A stretch of DNA of 64,000 bases, from positions 377,001 to 441,000 of the forward strand of contig JAWLAG010000002.1 of NCBI GenBank assembly GCA_041395505.1. The letters run 5' to 3'. Made by a program: the position numbers and the translations under genes. Shown piece after piece: positions 27,824 to 36,762 of this stretch. Source of the stretch: Steroidobacteraceae bacterium. Lineage in GTDB: Bacteria > Pseudomonadota > Gammaproteobacteria > Steroidobacterales > Steroidobacteraceae. The notes below the pieces were generated by a model. The model saw nothing but the letters and a program-made list of their open reading frames with translations. It was not told where the DNA came from and ran no database searches. The first letter of the stretch is position 1, and every line of letters starts with the position of its first letter.

Positions 27824-27882
27824 CCGCTGGAAAGCGGCACCCTGCACTGGTGGTAAACCACCACTCGCCGCACAATGCGGCG
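27824..27882 (+). other. Three consecutive hairpins between the cytochrome-binding protein and barrel genes
   Basis: In the 110-bp gap lie three short perfect stems: CCGCT/AGCGG (27824-27828 and 27833-27837), TGGTGG/CCACCA (27848-27853 and 27858-27863), and CGCCGCA/TGCGGCG (27866-27872 and 27876-27882). No T-tract follows. They could reduce downstream expression or stabilise an upstream mRNA segment. Confidence 0.5.
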
Positions 27883-27907
27883 GGATTGCCGTTCTTGGGA
27901 CCTCGTC

Positions 27908-29002
27908 ATGCCGTTCTCGCGGACTCACTTTTTGCACCTTGCCGCGGTGCTTGGATTGCTCGTGGCGCTGCCGGTTGCTGCTGCCGACCATCAACACGCG
28001 ATGGGGCAGTTGCTGTTTTTCCCCAGCATTGAATTGCGCGACAACGGCGCCGCGGGTGAGGCCGGCTTCGAGACCTCCGATGCTGTCGCGAGCGTCGACA
28101 TTCTGGGAAGTGCCGGTTTCGGCAAATTCCGCGTGCTCGGGGAATTCGTCGCCTCGACCGATGAATCCGACCTCGAGCGCTTCCAGATCGGATGGGAACC
28201 CCTGCCCGACACCCTGATCTGGATCGGGCGTTTCCATCAGCCGGCAAGCTTCTGGAATTCCGATCACCACCACGGCCAGTTCCTGCAGACCGCGATTACC
28301 CGGCCCGCTGCCGAGCGCTGGGAAGACCTGGGCGGCATCATTCCCCAACATGTCGAAGGATTGATGATCGAGTCGCGCCGCGCGCTTCGAAACGAAGCGG
28401 GCCTGTTCATCGCATTCGCCGCGGGCATTTCGCCGCTGGTCGGCGATCTCGCGTTGCAGCCTGCGGAGATCATCCAGAACCGCACCGGGCCCGACCTGGC
28501 GGCCTATGCGGCGCGCATCGACTACCTGCCCCATCAATTGGGCGAGAACCGGCTGTCGCTGTCGGTCGCGCATAACGAAGTCGGAAAGACCGGCGATCTC
28601 ATTGCGAGCACTGCATTCGACCATATCGATCAATGGTTGTACGGCGCCAGCGTGAACTGGAATGTCGGCGATCTGCGCATTCTTGGCACCCTGTACTGGC
28701 TCGACACGGTCTTGGTCGATGCTGTGGACCCGCGCCACGATGGTCTGCTTATTGGTTACCTCCAGATCGAAGCACCCATCAATGACCGCCTCGCCGCCTT
28801 TGCGCGCCACGAGCAGATGGGGCAGGCGCCGGACTCGCGCTATTTGCGACTGTTCCCGGATGTGGTCACGCGCCGCAGTGCCGCGGGCCTGCGTTTCGCC
28901 CTCAGCCGCCGCAATGCGCTGTCGCTCGAATTGGCCGATACCACGACCTTGCAGGACGATTTCTTCGAGGCGCGCCTGCAGTGGAGTGCGGCATTTCCGT
29001 AA
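27908..29002 (+). CDS. Predicted outer-membrane beta-barrel protein
   Basis: 364 residues from the ATG at 27908, which places a signal peptide (LAAVLGLLVALPVAAADHQH) at the N-terminus. The mature chain alternates short beta-strand-like segments and loops (FGKFRVLGEFVAS, LSLSVAHNEVG, WLYGASVNWNVGDLRILGTLYWL, LLIGYLQIEAPINDRLAAFARHE, AAGLRFALSRRNALSLELAD), and ends ARLQWSAAFP without a classical terminal Phe. A His cluster (SDHHHG) lies near residue 120. I do not recognise a named family. In the operon it follows the cytochrome-binding protein, so it may be a porin serving the copper/cytochrome system. Confidence 0.72.
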   Translation: MPFSRTHFLHLAAVLGLLVALPVAAADHQHAMGQLLFFPSIELRDNGAAGEAGFETSDAVASVDILGSAGFGKFRVLGEFVASTDESDLERFQIGWEPLPDTLIWIGRFHQPASFWNSDHHHGQFLQTAITRPAAERWEDLGGIIPQHVEGLMIESRRALRNEAGLFIAFAAGISPLVGDLALQPAEIIQNRTGPDLAAYAARIDYLPHQLGENRLSLSVAHNEVGKTGDLIASTAFDHIDQWLYGASVNWNVGDLRILGTLYWLDTVLVDAVDPRHDGLLIGYLQIEAPINDRLAAFARHEQMGQAPDSRYLRLFPDVVTRRSAAGLRFALSRRNALSLELADTTTLQDDFFEARLQWSAAFP

Positions 29003-29007
29003 GCGCG

Positions 29008-29451
29008 ATGTCACGCCGAGCAACAATCCTATTGTTCGCGTTGGCCCTGGGCTGCGCGGTTAGCGCGGCCGACGGCCGGGAAGAGTATGTCCTGGTCACG
29101 CCGGTCTCGAGCAGGATCGAATCCGTCGATCCGATCGAGGTTCGCAAGCTGTTCCTTGGCCTGCCGGTCGCGCGCAACGGGCGCATCATTCGCGCCATTC
29201 GCCATACCGACGGTGGCCGCATGGACGAGGTGTTCCTGCAGAACGTCACGGCGATGTCCGAGCGGGCCTATGACCATCGCCTGCTGACACTCGGCATGCA
29301 ACAGGGGCGCCTGCGCCCGCTCGAGGTGAAGTCGCGCGAAGAATTGCTGAAAGCACTGCGCGATTTTCCGCATTCGATCGCCTTTGCCCGGCGCAGCGAT
29401 GTCGGCAACATCGACTCGCTGCGCATCCTGCGGGTCATATGGAAAAACTGA
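29008..29451 (+). CDS. Small periplasmic PstS-like (phosphate-binding superfamily) protein
   Basis: 147 residues from the ATG at 29008. Signal peptide ATILLFALALGCAVSAADG. The mature part (VLVTPVSSRIESVDPIEVRKL, FLGLPVARNGRIIRAIRHTD, FLQNVTAMSERAYDHRLLTL, FPHSIAFARRSDV) resembles one lobe of PstS-type binding proteins: the IRxLFLGxxxxWxNG-like and FxxxVxxxxxxY elements are recognisable. It is about half the length of a real phosphate-binding protein and no ABC transporter genes accompany it, so it is probably a partner or sensor component of the adjacent kinase. Its stop lies within the kinase start (13-bp overlap). Confidence 0.7.
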   Translation: MSRRATILLFALALGCAVSAADGREEYVLVTPVSSRIESVDPIEVRKLFLGLPVARNGRIIRAIRHTDGGRMDEVFLQNVTAMSERAYDHRLLTLGMQQGRLRPLEVKSREELLKALRDFPHSIAFARRSDVGNIDSLRILRVIWKN

Positions 29452-30926
29452 CCGGAACATTGCGCGGCCGGATCGCCCTGGCCGTGATCCTCGTGCATGC
29501 CGTGCTGCTGCCGGCGCTGTACCTGAGCCTGTCATACATCCTGACGCGAAGTCACACCAGCCTGTTCGTGAGCCAGGTGCGCACCTTCGCGCGCCTGGTC
29601 GCCGATGAGTTCGAACTGGGTGACGCGTTGCAATCCGACGTGCGCTCGATCAGCCTGCTCGACAGCGTGATACTGAGCGGCGAAGGGGTCTATGCCACGC
29701 TCGTTGTCGGTGACCAGCAGCTGCGCAGCTCGGTGGGCACCCTGCAGCTCGAGCACCCGCCCGCCGACGACTTCCAGTTCGGCGCGGGCGGCGACTCGAC
29801 CTATTTCCTCACCGTACCGATCGAACGACCACCTTTGTCGGCAACGCTGCACCTCGGATTCGACGAAACACTGACTGCCGCCGAAATTGCCACGTCGAAG
29901 ACCCGGGTATTGCTCGCGATGGCCGTGTATTTCACGCTGCTGCTCACCTTCGGCATCTATCTCGCGACACGTCTGTCACGTCCGCTGCAGGTGCTCGCAC
30001 TGGCATCGCGCCGGGTCGCATCGGGCGAAACATCGCTGCCGCTCGCAACCGATTCGACTTTCGTCGAGGTACGCGATCTGGCGCACGATCTCGAACGCAT
30101 GCGCCAGCAGCTCGTGGGTGTCAATGAGCGGCTGCGCGGCGAAATCGATCGGCGCGCGCGCCTCGAGGCCGAGCGGCTCGCGCTCGAGCGTCAGCTGCGT
30201 CACAAGAAGAATCTCGAGACCATCGGCACATTGGCAGGTGGCATCGCCCACGAGATCAACAATACGCTCGTTCCGATCCAGCTCTTTACCGAAACCGCGC
30301 GAGACGACACGGCAGCCGACAGCCAGGCGCGCAGGGACCTCGATCGGGTCCTGCAGGCCACCGGCCGTGCGAAACGCATCGTGCGCGAGATACTCACCTT
30401 CAGCAGGCAACTCGATGAAGAGGTGCTGACACCGATAGATATCGCACCGGTCGTGCGGGATGCCTTGCACGTATTCGAGGCCCTCATTGCTCCAAACATC
30501 GAGCTCGCTGTCGATATCCCGGTGCGATGCCCACCGATCCGTGCCCAGGATACGTTGATCACGCAAGTGGTGATGAACCTTTGCAGCAATGCCTACCAGG
30601 CAATGCAACCCGACGGCGGCCGGCTCGCGGTGTCGCTCGGCACCGCTCCGGCGGATTCGCAGGCGCCGCAGGGCTGGCTGCGGCTCGCGATTTCAGACAG
30701 CGGTCATGGCATGGACAAACAGGTCGCCGAACGCATTTTCGAGCCTTTCTTCACGACACGCGAGGTGGGCGAAGGCACCGGGCTCGGCCTGTCCGTCGTG
30801 CACGGTATCGCCACCAGTTTGAATGCCAGCATCGATGTTGACAGCGAACCGGGACAGGGCACGACCATCACACTGTCATTTCCGATCGCCGCAGGCGACA
30901 ATGAACCAAGCAGCGGAGCATCATGA
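29439..30926 (+). CDS. Membrane sensor histidine kinase (NtrB/ZraS-like)
   Basis: 495 residues. TM1 about 13-35, a periplasmic sensor domain about 36-160, TM2 about 166-186, then HAMP and coiled coil (RLSRPLQVLALASRRV; RLEAERLALERQLRHKKN). HisKA: LAGGIAHEINNTLVPIQLF with the phospho-acceptor His at residue 271. HATPase: NLCSNAYQAM (N box), ISDSGHGM (G1), FEPFFTTREVGEGTGLGLSV (F/G2). It overlaps the PstS-like gene upstream and the receiver gene downstream (ATGA), so the three probably form one sensory unit for the copper/cytochrome operons. The signal is unknown. Confidence 0.93.
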   Translation: MEKLTGTLRGRIALAVILVHAVLLPALYLSLSYILTRSHTSLFVSQVRTFARLVADEFELGDALQSDVRSISLLDSVILSGEGVYATLVVGDQQLRSSVGTLQLEHPPADDFQFGAGGDSTYFLTVPIERPPLSATLHLGFDETLTAAEIATSKTRVLLAMAVYFTLLLTFGIYLATRLSRPLQVLALASRRVASGETSLPLATDSTFVEVRDLAHDLERMRQQLVGVNERLRGEIDRRARLEAERLALERQLRHKKNLETIGTLAGGIAHEINNTLVPIQLFTETARDDTAADSQARRDLDRVLQATGRAKRIVREILTFSRQLDEEVLTPIDIAPVVRDALHVFEALIAPNIELAVDIPVRCPPIRAQDTLITQVVMNLCSNAYQAMQPDGGRLAVSLGTAPADSQAPQGWLRLAISDSGHGMDKQVAERIFEPFFTTREVGEGTGLGLSVVHGIATSLNASIDVDSEPGQGTTITLSFPIAAGDNEPSSGAS

Positions 30927-31324
30927 TGCCATCGGTACTCATCGTAGACGACGAACCCGACGTTCGCGACGCCATCAAGCGTGTGCTCGAACGATCGAAT
31001 TTCACGATCACCGTCGCGTCGGGCTTTGACGCCGGCGTCAGCGCCCTGCGCGAATCGAGCTTCGATGTGCTCGTGACCGACATCATCATGCCGAAGGGCA
31101 ATGGCGTCGAACTCATTCGCGTTGCGCGAGAATTGCAACCGTCCCTGCGAGTGGTGGCCATTTCGGGTGGCGGCAACTTCGGACCGAGCGCCTACAAACC
31201 CGGGGCGATCACCACCACGGCCTATCTCGCGGCAGCAAAGAAAAGCGGCGCTGACGTCGTGCTCACCAAGCCGTTCGCAAGCGAGGAATTACTCGCCGCA
31301 CTGGGCGGCAACGCGAAACACTAG
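30923..31324 (+). CDS. Single-domain response regulator (CheY-like receiver)
   Basis: 133 residues consisting only of a receiver domain. Acidic pocket DD at residues 9-10, phospho-acceptor Asp53 (VTDIIMPKGNG) and conserved Lys116 (LTKPF) are present. There is no output domain, so it must act through a partner protein or a phosphorelay. An unusual loop between beta4 and alpha4 (SGGGNFGPSAYKPGAITTTAY) is longer than in CheY. Its start overlaps the kinase stop by 4 bp. It ends 21 bp from the convergent ccmF-ankyrin stop. Confidence 0.92.
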   Translation: MMPSVLIVDDEPDVRDAIKRVLERSNFTITVASGFDAGVSALRESSFDVLVTDIIMPKGNGVELIRVARELQPSLRVVAISGGGNFGPSAYKPGAITTTAYLAAAKKSGADVVLTKPFASEELLAALGGNAKH

Positions 31325-31345
31325 GCCTGGCCCGGACGTCGCGGT

Positions 31346-34300
31346 TCAGGACCCGAGCACGGCGAGCAGCTGGCTCAGCCCGCGTTCCTTCGCGACATCC
31401 ACCACGGTGGCGCGATCCTTGTTGCGGATGCTGCGCGATGCGCCGCCCTCGACCAGCAGCTTCGCGGCGGCCACGTGGCCGCGACGCACGGCGATCATCA
31501 ACGCCGTGTCGCCATGGGTATTCTGCGCATCGATCCGCGCGCGAGCCGCGAGCAACGACTTGATGACGGCAACATCGGCCGCTTCCGCCGCAGCGATGAG
31601 CGGCGTATTGCCGCGATCATTGCTGGCATTGACGTTGGCGCCGGCCGCCAGCAAAGCGGCCACGACCTTGCCATCGCCATTGCCGGCTGCGGCCATCAGC
31701 GCCGTACTGCCATTGCGGTCGATGGCGTCGACCGAAGCACGAGCCGCCAGCAATTGAGCAACGAGATCGGCCCGGCCGGCACTCGCGGCATACCACAGCG
31801 CTGCCCGCCGGTCCTTGTCATTGGCATTGGGGTTCGCGCCCTTTTCGAGCAAGGCACGCACGGTATCGGCATCGCCCGAGCGCGTTGCGCACAGCAGCGC
31901 GGTTCCGCAGCTGTCGTGACGGCTCTCGACGTCCGCCCCGGCGGCGAGCGCCGTGCGCACCATCGCTGCATCACCACGCGATGCCGCCTGCACCAGCAAT
32001 ACGGGCTCATCCTTGCCGGTGCTGACACCGGCCCGCAGCAGCAGCTGCACCAGATCGACATTGCCGCTCGCGGCCACCTGGGTCAGCAACGACTGGCCGC
32101 TGGCGTTTGTTGCCGCAGCGTCGGCGCCGGACTTCAACAGCAAGTCGACGGCCTCGACGGAGCCTGCACGCGCCGCCAAATGGATGGCACGATCGCCCTG
32201 GGGCGTAGCGGCGTTGACCTTGCCGCCCTGCGCGAGCGACTGGCGCATCAACGCGACGTCGCCGCGACTCGCGGCCAGCTGCAGTGGCTCCCAGCCTTGG
32301 TACAGACGCCCAAGCCGCGCCGTGTCGAGATTGGTCGCGAGCGCATTGCTGCGACTGCCCTGCTTGGCAACTCCGCCGCGTGCGCGCAGCAGTTCCGCCG
32401 CCTCATCGCGCGATCTCTGGATCGCAATGTCGAGCGCCGTCCAGTCGCGCTTGTCGGTCGCATTGATCTTGGCGCCGGCGTCGAGAAGCAGGGTCAGCGA
32501 CCCGGTGCGATTGGCCCAGGTCGCATAGGCGAGCGCATCGCGGCCCGCGCTGTCGCGCAGCTGCGGTTTCGCGCCCGCAGCGAGCAGCACGCCGAGCGCC
32601 GCCGGCTTGTCGGCTTCGGCTGCCAGCATGAGCGGCGTGGTTCCGAACTGATCCGCTGCATCGATGGGGAATTGCTTTTCGAGCAGCCAGCGGGTGCTGC
32701 GCTCGGCACCGGCCATGGCTGCCGCGTGCAGCAAGCCGCGACCGAAGCCGTCCTGGGTCGTAGCGAACTCGGCGGCCCCTACGGCATCGAGCCGACCACT
32801 GTCATCGTCTGCAGCCGCAAGCCGCGCGACGCCGAAGCGAAGTTCCCGCGCTGCATCGCGACCCGGCCACACGGCTGCCATGGGCAGGCGCTTGTCCTTG
32901 AGAGCGTCGATGGCCGGCTGGTATTTCGCATCGGCGGCCACTTGCACCAGCCGCCAGATTTCTTCGACCGAGGCCCCATCTTCCTGCGAAAGCATCCCCG
33001 CCAATGCGAATGCCGCAGCGCCATGGCGCTGCTCGGACGCTTTGCGCAACCACTCCTTTGCAAGCGCGTCATCCTCGGGCATGCCGAGTCCGTTCAACGC
33101 CGCGACGCCGAGCAGGTATTGTGCATCGGCCTCACCCGCCCTGGCTGGCGTCTCGAGCTGCTTCACGGCCGCGGCGAATTGCTTGGTCTGGATCGCAACG
33201 CGTGCGCTCTCGATGCCATCGGCGGCCGCTGCATTACCCACCAGTGCCACGCTTGCGGCGGCCGCGACGGCCGCCTGCCGCAATCGCCGGCCACTCAATG
33301 ACAGCAATGCGCCTAGCGCCATCAGCAACGCCGACAACCACACGTAGCGCAATGCGGGCTTGTACTGGATCCGGAAACTCCAGGCATTTTCACCGAGCGG
33401 TTCACCAAGCGCGACGAACAGGTCGCGCGTGATGCCCGGCAATATGCCCGCCTCGGTCATGGGATTTTGTTGGACGCGATAAACCCGCTTCTCTGGTGTG
33501 AGGGTTGCGACCGCCTTGCCGTTCCTGGCGATGACGACATCCGCCTGCACGGCCTGGTAGTTGGGCCCGTCGTTGTTGCGCAGCGCCTTGAAGGTGAATT
33601 GATACCCCGCCACGGTCACCGAATCGCCGACGCCAAGCCGCGTATCCGATTCGGTGGAGAACGCCGCCACCACGGCAATCGCCACCGCAAAGCCGCCGAC
33701 TCCAAGATGCGCCACGCACATGCCGAGATGCTCGCGCGTGAATGTCTGCCGCTCGCGCAGCCGCAGCACGATTTCGGCGAGCGCCGAAACCGCCACCGGC
33801 AGACCCGCAACCAGCAACAAGGTCGCGCGCCAGTCGAGGTGGCTGTACATGAACCACTGCGAGGTGAGCGCGAGGACGAGTACGATCGCGGCCACCAGCA
33901 GGATCCTGCGCACCGGCCGCAGGAAGTGCGGCCGTTTCCAGGCCGCGTGCATACCGACGCTGAGCAGCAGCAACATCGGCAGCATCGGCACCAGGAAGGT
34001 CGCATTGAAATAGGGCGGACCGACGCTCAACGCCTGACGGCCCAGCGCATCGGCGAACAGCGGTGCGAGCGTGCCGACGAAGACCACGCCCGTTGCGGCG
34101 AGCAGCAACATGTTGTTGAACAGCAGGAAGGACTCCCGCGACCACAGCGCGAAACCCGCCGTCGAGCGCAGCGACTTGGCGCGCAACGAATACATGACCA
34201 ATGCGCCGCCTATATAGAAGAGCAGCAAGGCCAGGATGAAAACGCCGCGGCCCGGATCCGCCGCGAAGGAGTGCACCGATACGATGACCCCGGAGCGGAC

Positions 34301-35176
34301 CAGGAAGGTGCCAAGGAGGCAAAGCGAGAAGGCAATGATCGACAGCAACAAGGTCCAGCTCTGGAACAGGCCACGCTTCTCTGTGACGATCAACGAATGG
34401 ATCAATGCCGTGCCCACCAGCCAGGGCATGAAGGATGCGTTCTCGACGGCATCCCAGAACCACCAGCCGCCCCAGCCGAGCTCGTAATACGCCCACCAGC
34501 TGCCGAGCGTGATGCCAACCGTCAGGAAGATCCACGCGAGGTTCGCCCAGCGGCGGGTGGTACGCGCCCAGTCCGGATCGATGCGCCCGACGACCATGCC
34601 GGCAAATGCGAATGCGAAAGTAACGGAAAACCCGACGTAGCCCATGTAGAGCATCGGTGGATGCGCCGCGAGCGCGACGTCTTGCAGGAGTGGATTGAGG
34701 TCATTGCCATCCGCGGCCGCGGGCCATAGTCGCGCAAAGGGATTCGAGGTCAAGGCCGTGAACGCAAGAAAACCGACCGATACGGCGCCCAACACGCCAT
34801 AGACGGGTTGGGTCAGATGGTTCGGTGTTTGCCGGCTGGTCGCGAGGACCGCAAGGCTCCAGATACTGAGCACCACGATCCACAGCAACAGCGATCCCTC
34901 ATGCGCGCCCCAGGCCGCCGCCACGCGATAGAAGACGGGCAACGCACTATTGGCATTCTGCGCAACGTAAAGCACTGAAAAATCCAGCCTCACCAACAGG
35001 GCGATCAGGCAAGCGAAAGCCGCGAACACCAACAGGCACTGACCCACGAGGGCATTGCGGGTGATGAGGGCCCATTCGGGTCGCGGATTGCTGAGCGATG
35101 CGAACGCGGTCACCGATTGCACGAGAGCGAGCAGCAATGCCAATACCAGCGCGAGGCTACCGAGTTCTGCAAGCAT
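31346..35176 (-). CDS. ccmF: CcmF/NrfE-type haem lyase fused to Sel1 and ankyrin repeats
   Basis: 1276 residues, about twice the usual CcmF length. Residues 1-630 are a complete CcmF: many membrane helices, PPMLYMGYVGFSV, the haem-handling WWD motif WGGWWFWDAVENASFMPWL, and the conserved C-terminal periplasmic loop and last helix (RYVWLSALLMALGALLSLSG). Then comes AAVAAAASVALVGNAAAADG, which looks like a signal peptide, followed by Sel1-like repeats (about 645-760; DAQYLLGVAALNGLGMPEDD) and about 12 ankyrin repeats (810-1276; GTTPLMLAAE, GSTALMAAAGNGD, GDTALMIAVRRGH). GGAG lies 5 nt before the ATG. CcmF attaches haem to apocytochromes; the fused repeats may hold multihaem substrates. Downstream of the flavoprotein gene. 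Confidence 0.93.
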   Translation of the reverse strand: MLAELGSLALVLALLLALVQSVTAFASLSNPRPEWALITRNALVGQCLLVFAAFACLIALLVRLDFSVLYVAQNANSALPVFYRVAAAWGAHEGSLLLWIVVLSIWSLAVLATSRQTPNHLTQPVYGVLGAVSVGFLAFTALTSNPFARLWPAAADGNDLNPLLQDVALAAHPPMLYMGYVGFSVTFAFAFAGMVVGRIDPDWARTTRRWANLAWIFLTVGITLGSWWAYYELGWGGWWFWDAVENASFMPWLVGTALIHSLIVTEKRGLFQSWTLLLSIIAFSLCLLGTFLVRSGVIVSVHSFAADPGRGVFILALLLFYIGGALVMYSLRAKSLRSTAGFALWSRESFLLFNNMLLLAATGVVFVGTLAPLFADALGRQALSVGPPYFNATFLVPMLPMLLLLSVGMHAAWKRPHFLRPVRRILLVAAIVLVLALTSQWFMYSHLDWRATLLLVAGLPVAVSALAEIVLRLRERQTFTREHLGMCVAHLGVGGFAVAIAVVAAFSTESDTRLGVGDSVTVAGYQFTFKALRNNDGPNYQAVQADVVIARNGKAVATLTPEKRVYRVQQNPMTEAGILPGITRDLFVALGEPLGENAWSFRIQYKPALRYVWLSALLMALGALLSLSGRRLRQAAVAAAASVALVGNAAAADGIESARVAIQTKQFAAAVKQLETPARAGEADAQYLLGVAALNGLGMPEDDALAKEWLRKASEQRHGAAAFALAGMLSQEDGASVEEIWRLVQVAADAKYQPAIDALKDKRLPMAAVWPGRDAARELRFGVARLAAADDDSGRLDAVGAAEFATTQDGFGRGLLHAAAMAGAERSTRWLLEKQFPIDAADQFGTTPLMLAAEADKPAALGVLLAAGAKPQLRDSAGRDALAYATWANRTGSLTLLLDAGAKINATDKRDWTALDIAIQRSRDEAAELLRARGGVAKQGSRSNALATNLDTARLGRLYQGWEPLQLAASRGDVALMRQSLAQGGKVNAATPQGDRAIHLAARAGSVEAVDLLLKSGADAAATNASGQSLLTQVAASGNVDLVQLLLRAGVSTGKDEPVLLVQAASRGDAAMVRTALAAGADVESRHDSCGTALLCATRSGDADTVRALLEKGANPNANDKDRRAALWYAASAGRADLVAQLLAARASVDAIDRNGSTALMAAAGNGDGKVVAALLAAGANVNASNDRGNTPLIAAAEAADVAVIKSLLAARARIDAQNTHGDTALMIAVRRGHVAAAKLLVEGGASRSIRNKDRATVVDVAKERGLSQLLAVLGS

Positions 35177-35194
35177 GGTGACTCCGGAGTGATC

Positions 35195-36511
35195 TCAGGC
35201 GGTGCCGTACTTGGTTTCCACAGCGACGCCCATCGATTTCAGAAAATCGTTGGGCAGCACGCCACCTGCATTGACGATGACGGCGTCATTGCCCACCTTG
35301 AGGAGTTTGGAATTGTGCTCGATCACAACGGTATCGGCCTCGATGGAGCGCACATTCGACTTCAGAAGCACGGTGAGCTGCTTATTCTGCTCTGCCGCCG
35401 CCACACGCTGGCGGTTTTTCTGTTTCGCGCGCTGGAAAGCGTCGCCACGGTACGACAGTATGACGGGCTTGTCGTTGATTTCCGCGATGCTGGCGGCCGC
35501 CTCGAGCGCGCTGTCACCACCCCCCACGACCACCACGCGCTGGCCCTTGTACTGATCCGGATCGACCAGGCGATAGACGACCTTCGGCAAGTCCTCGCCG
35601 GGCACCCCCAGCTTGCGCGGCGTACCGCGCCGGCCGATGGCGAGCAGCACGGAGTTGGTTTCGTAACGTGTCTTGGAAGTCGTAATAATGAAAGTCTTGC
35701 GGGGCGTCTGCTCGACGCTCTTGACGTGCTCCTGATAGCGGATCGGCATGCGTACCTTGCGCTCGGTCTCCTGCCAGAAGCTGAGCAGGTCCTCCTTCGA
35801 GGTGGTCGTGATCTTGATGCGCCCGACGATGGGCAGCTCGGCGGGCTGGGTCATGACCAGCTTGCCGCGCGGGTACTGGAAAACGCAGCCGCCGAGCGAT
35901 TCCTGCTCGAGCACGAGGTATTTCATCTTGAGCGACGTGGCCGTCAGCGCGGCGCCAAAACCGGCCGGCCCGGCGCCGATCACGATCAGGTCGGCAACTT
36001 TGGCATGCGGATTCTTGCGCAGGCGGTGAATGGCCTCGACCGCCTGTCGCCCCTGCGTCAACGCATTCTTGATGAGCCCCATGCCGCCGAGCTCGCCGGC
36101 GATGTAGATACCGGGGACGCTGGTCTCGAAAGTGGGCGAGACGACGGGAATGGTGACGCCGCGCGTCTCCGTACCAAACACGAGATCGATGGCATCGAGC
36201 GGACAGGCGATTTTGCAGGCGCCGTGCCCGATGCAGTCGGTCGGCGAAATCAGCTGCGCTTTGCCCTGCACGAGACCGAGCACCGTGTGTTCCGGCTGCT
36301 CGGGACAGGCGCGCACGCAGGCGCCGCAGCCGAGGCACTTGTTGGGATCAATGACCGGATGCAGCGAGACCGGTTCGGTCAGTCCGGCCTCGCGCGCTTC
36401 CTCGAGCACTTCGAGACTCGCGACATGCCGGGTCTTCGCGCGGCGATGAAACCACCACCACAGAAAAACCAGCGGCGCGACATAGACCGCCCATTGCCAA
36501 TACTCCGCCAT
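35195..36511 (-). CDS. Membrane-anchored 2x[4Fe-4S]/FAD-NAD(P) oxidoreductase
   Basis: 438 residues. One N-terminal membrane helix (YWQWAVYVAPLVFLWWW) and a basic stretch, then two ferredoxin-type clusters (CLGCGACVRACP and CIGHGACKIACP, about 60-105; the second has His in place of one Gly). From about 150 a thioredoxin-reductase-like flavoprotein follows: FAD motif VIGAGPAGFGAAL, the NAD(P) motif VVVGGGDSALEAAASIA, and a terminal VIVNAGGVLPNDFLKSMGV. The CxxC redox pair of thioredoxin reductase is absent. Similar proteins occur beside multihaem cytochromes and could move electrons between NAD(P)H or ferredoxin and the membrane. Upstream of ccmF-ankyrin by 18 bp; divergent from ccmI. Confidence 0.9.
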   Translation of the reverse strand: MAEYWQWAVYVAPLVFLWWWFHRRAKTRHVASLEVLEEAREAGLTEPVSLHPVIDPNKCLGCGACVRACPEQPEHTVLGLVQGKAQLISPTDCIGHGACKIACPLDAIDLVFGTETRGVTIPVVSPTFETSVPGIYIAGELGGMGLIKNALTQGRQAVEAIHRLRKNPHAKVADLIVIGAGPAGFGAALTATSLKMKYLVLEQESLGGCVFQYPRGKLVMTQPAELPIVGRIKITTTSKEDLLSFWQETERKVRMPIRYQEHVKSVEQTPRKTFIITTSKTRYETNSVLLAIGRRGTPRKLGVPGEDLPKVVYRLVDPDQYKGQRVVVVGGGDSALEAAASIAEINDKPVILSYRGDAFQRAKQKNRQRVAAAEQNKQLTVLLKSNVRSIEADTVVIEHNSKLLKVGNDAVIVNAGGVLPNDFLKSMGVAVETKYGTA

Positions 36512-36762
36512 AACCCGAATTCGCCTCGAAACCGGACTTGCCGTTTAACAGATGCAGGCGCAATTTAGCCTGCCCTTGCGGCCTGTCGCTTGATCAATTT
36601 GCCGAAACGTGGCGGCTGTCGCCGGGAATGTGAGCTGTGACGCCTGTTTGGGGGCATTCCCTACTTGTTGGGGGCGCCCAAAACATAGACTCTGCACGCT
36701 CGGTTTAGTTTGCAAATCAGGAACTTACTGTCGCTTTTCGGCGACGGCAATGGAGCCCGCCT
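36512..36762. promoter_or_regulatory. Divergent control region between the flavoprotein-ccmF and ccmI-cytochrome operons
   Basis: A 251-bp non-coding stretch. It holds a hairpin with 6-bp stem (GCAGGC 36554-36559, GCCTGC 36568-36573), the palindrome TTGATCAA (36590-36597), and a CATTCCCTAC element near 36656 that shares CCCTAC with the motif at 49105. A GTCGC/GCGAC stem-loop sits just before the ccmI ribosome-binding site. Promoters cannot be placed confidently. Confidence 0.45.

Noticed and set aside
29008..29451. Phosphate-binding protein PstS
   Set aside because: Only about half the needed length and no pst transporter genes; superfamily membership is as far as the sequence allows.
36590..36597. 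Possible FNR/ANR box (TTGATCAA)
   Set aside because: Only the palindromic core is present; the four-base spacer and second half-site of TTGAT-N4-ATCAA are missing.
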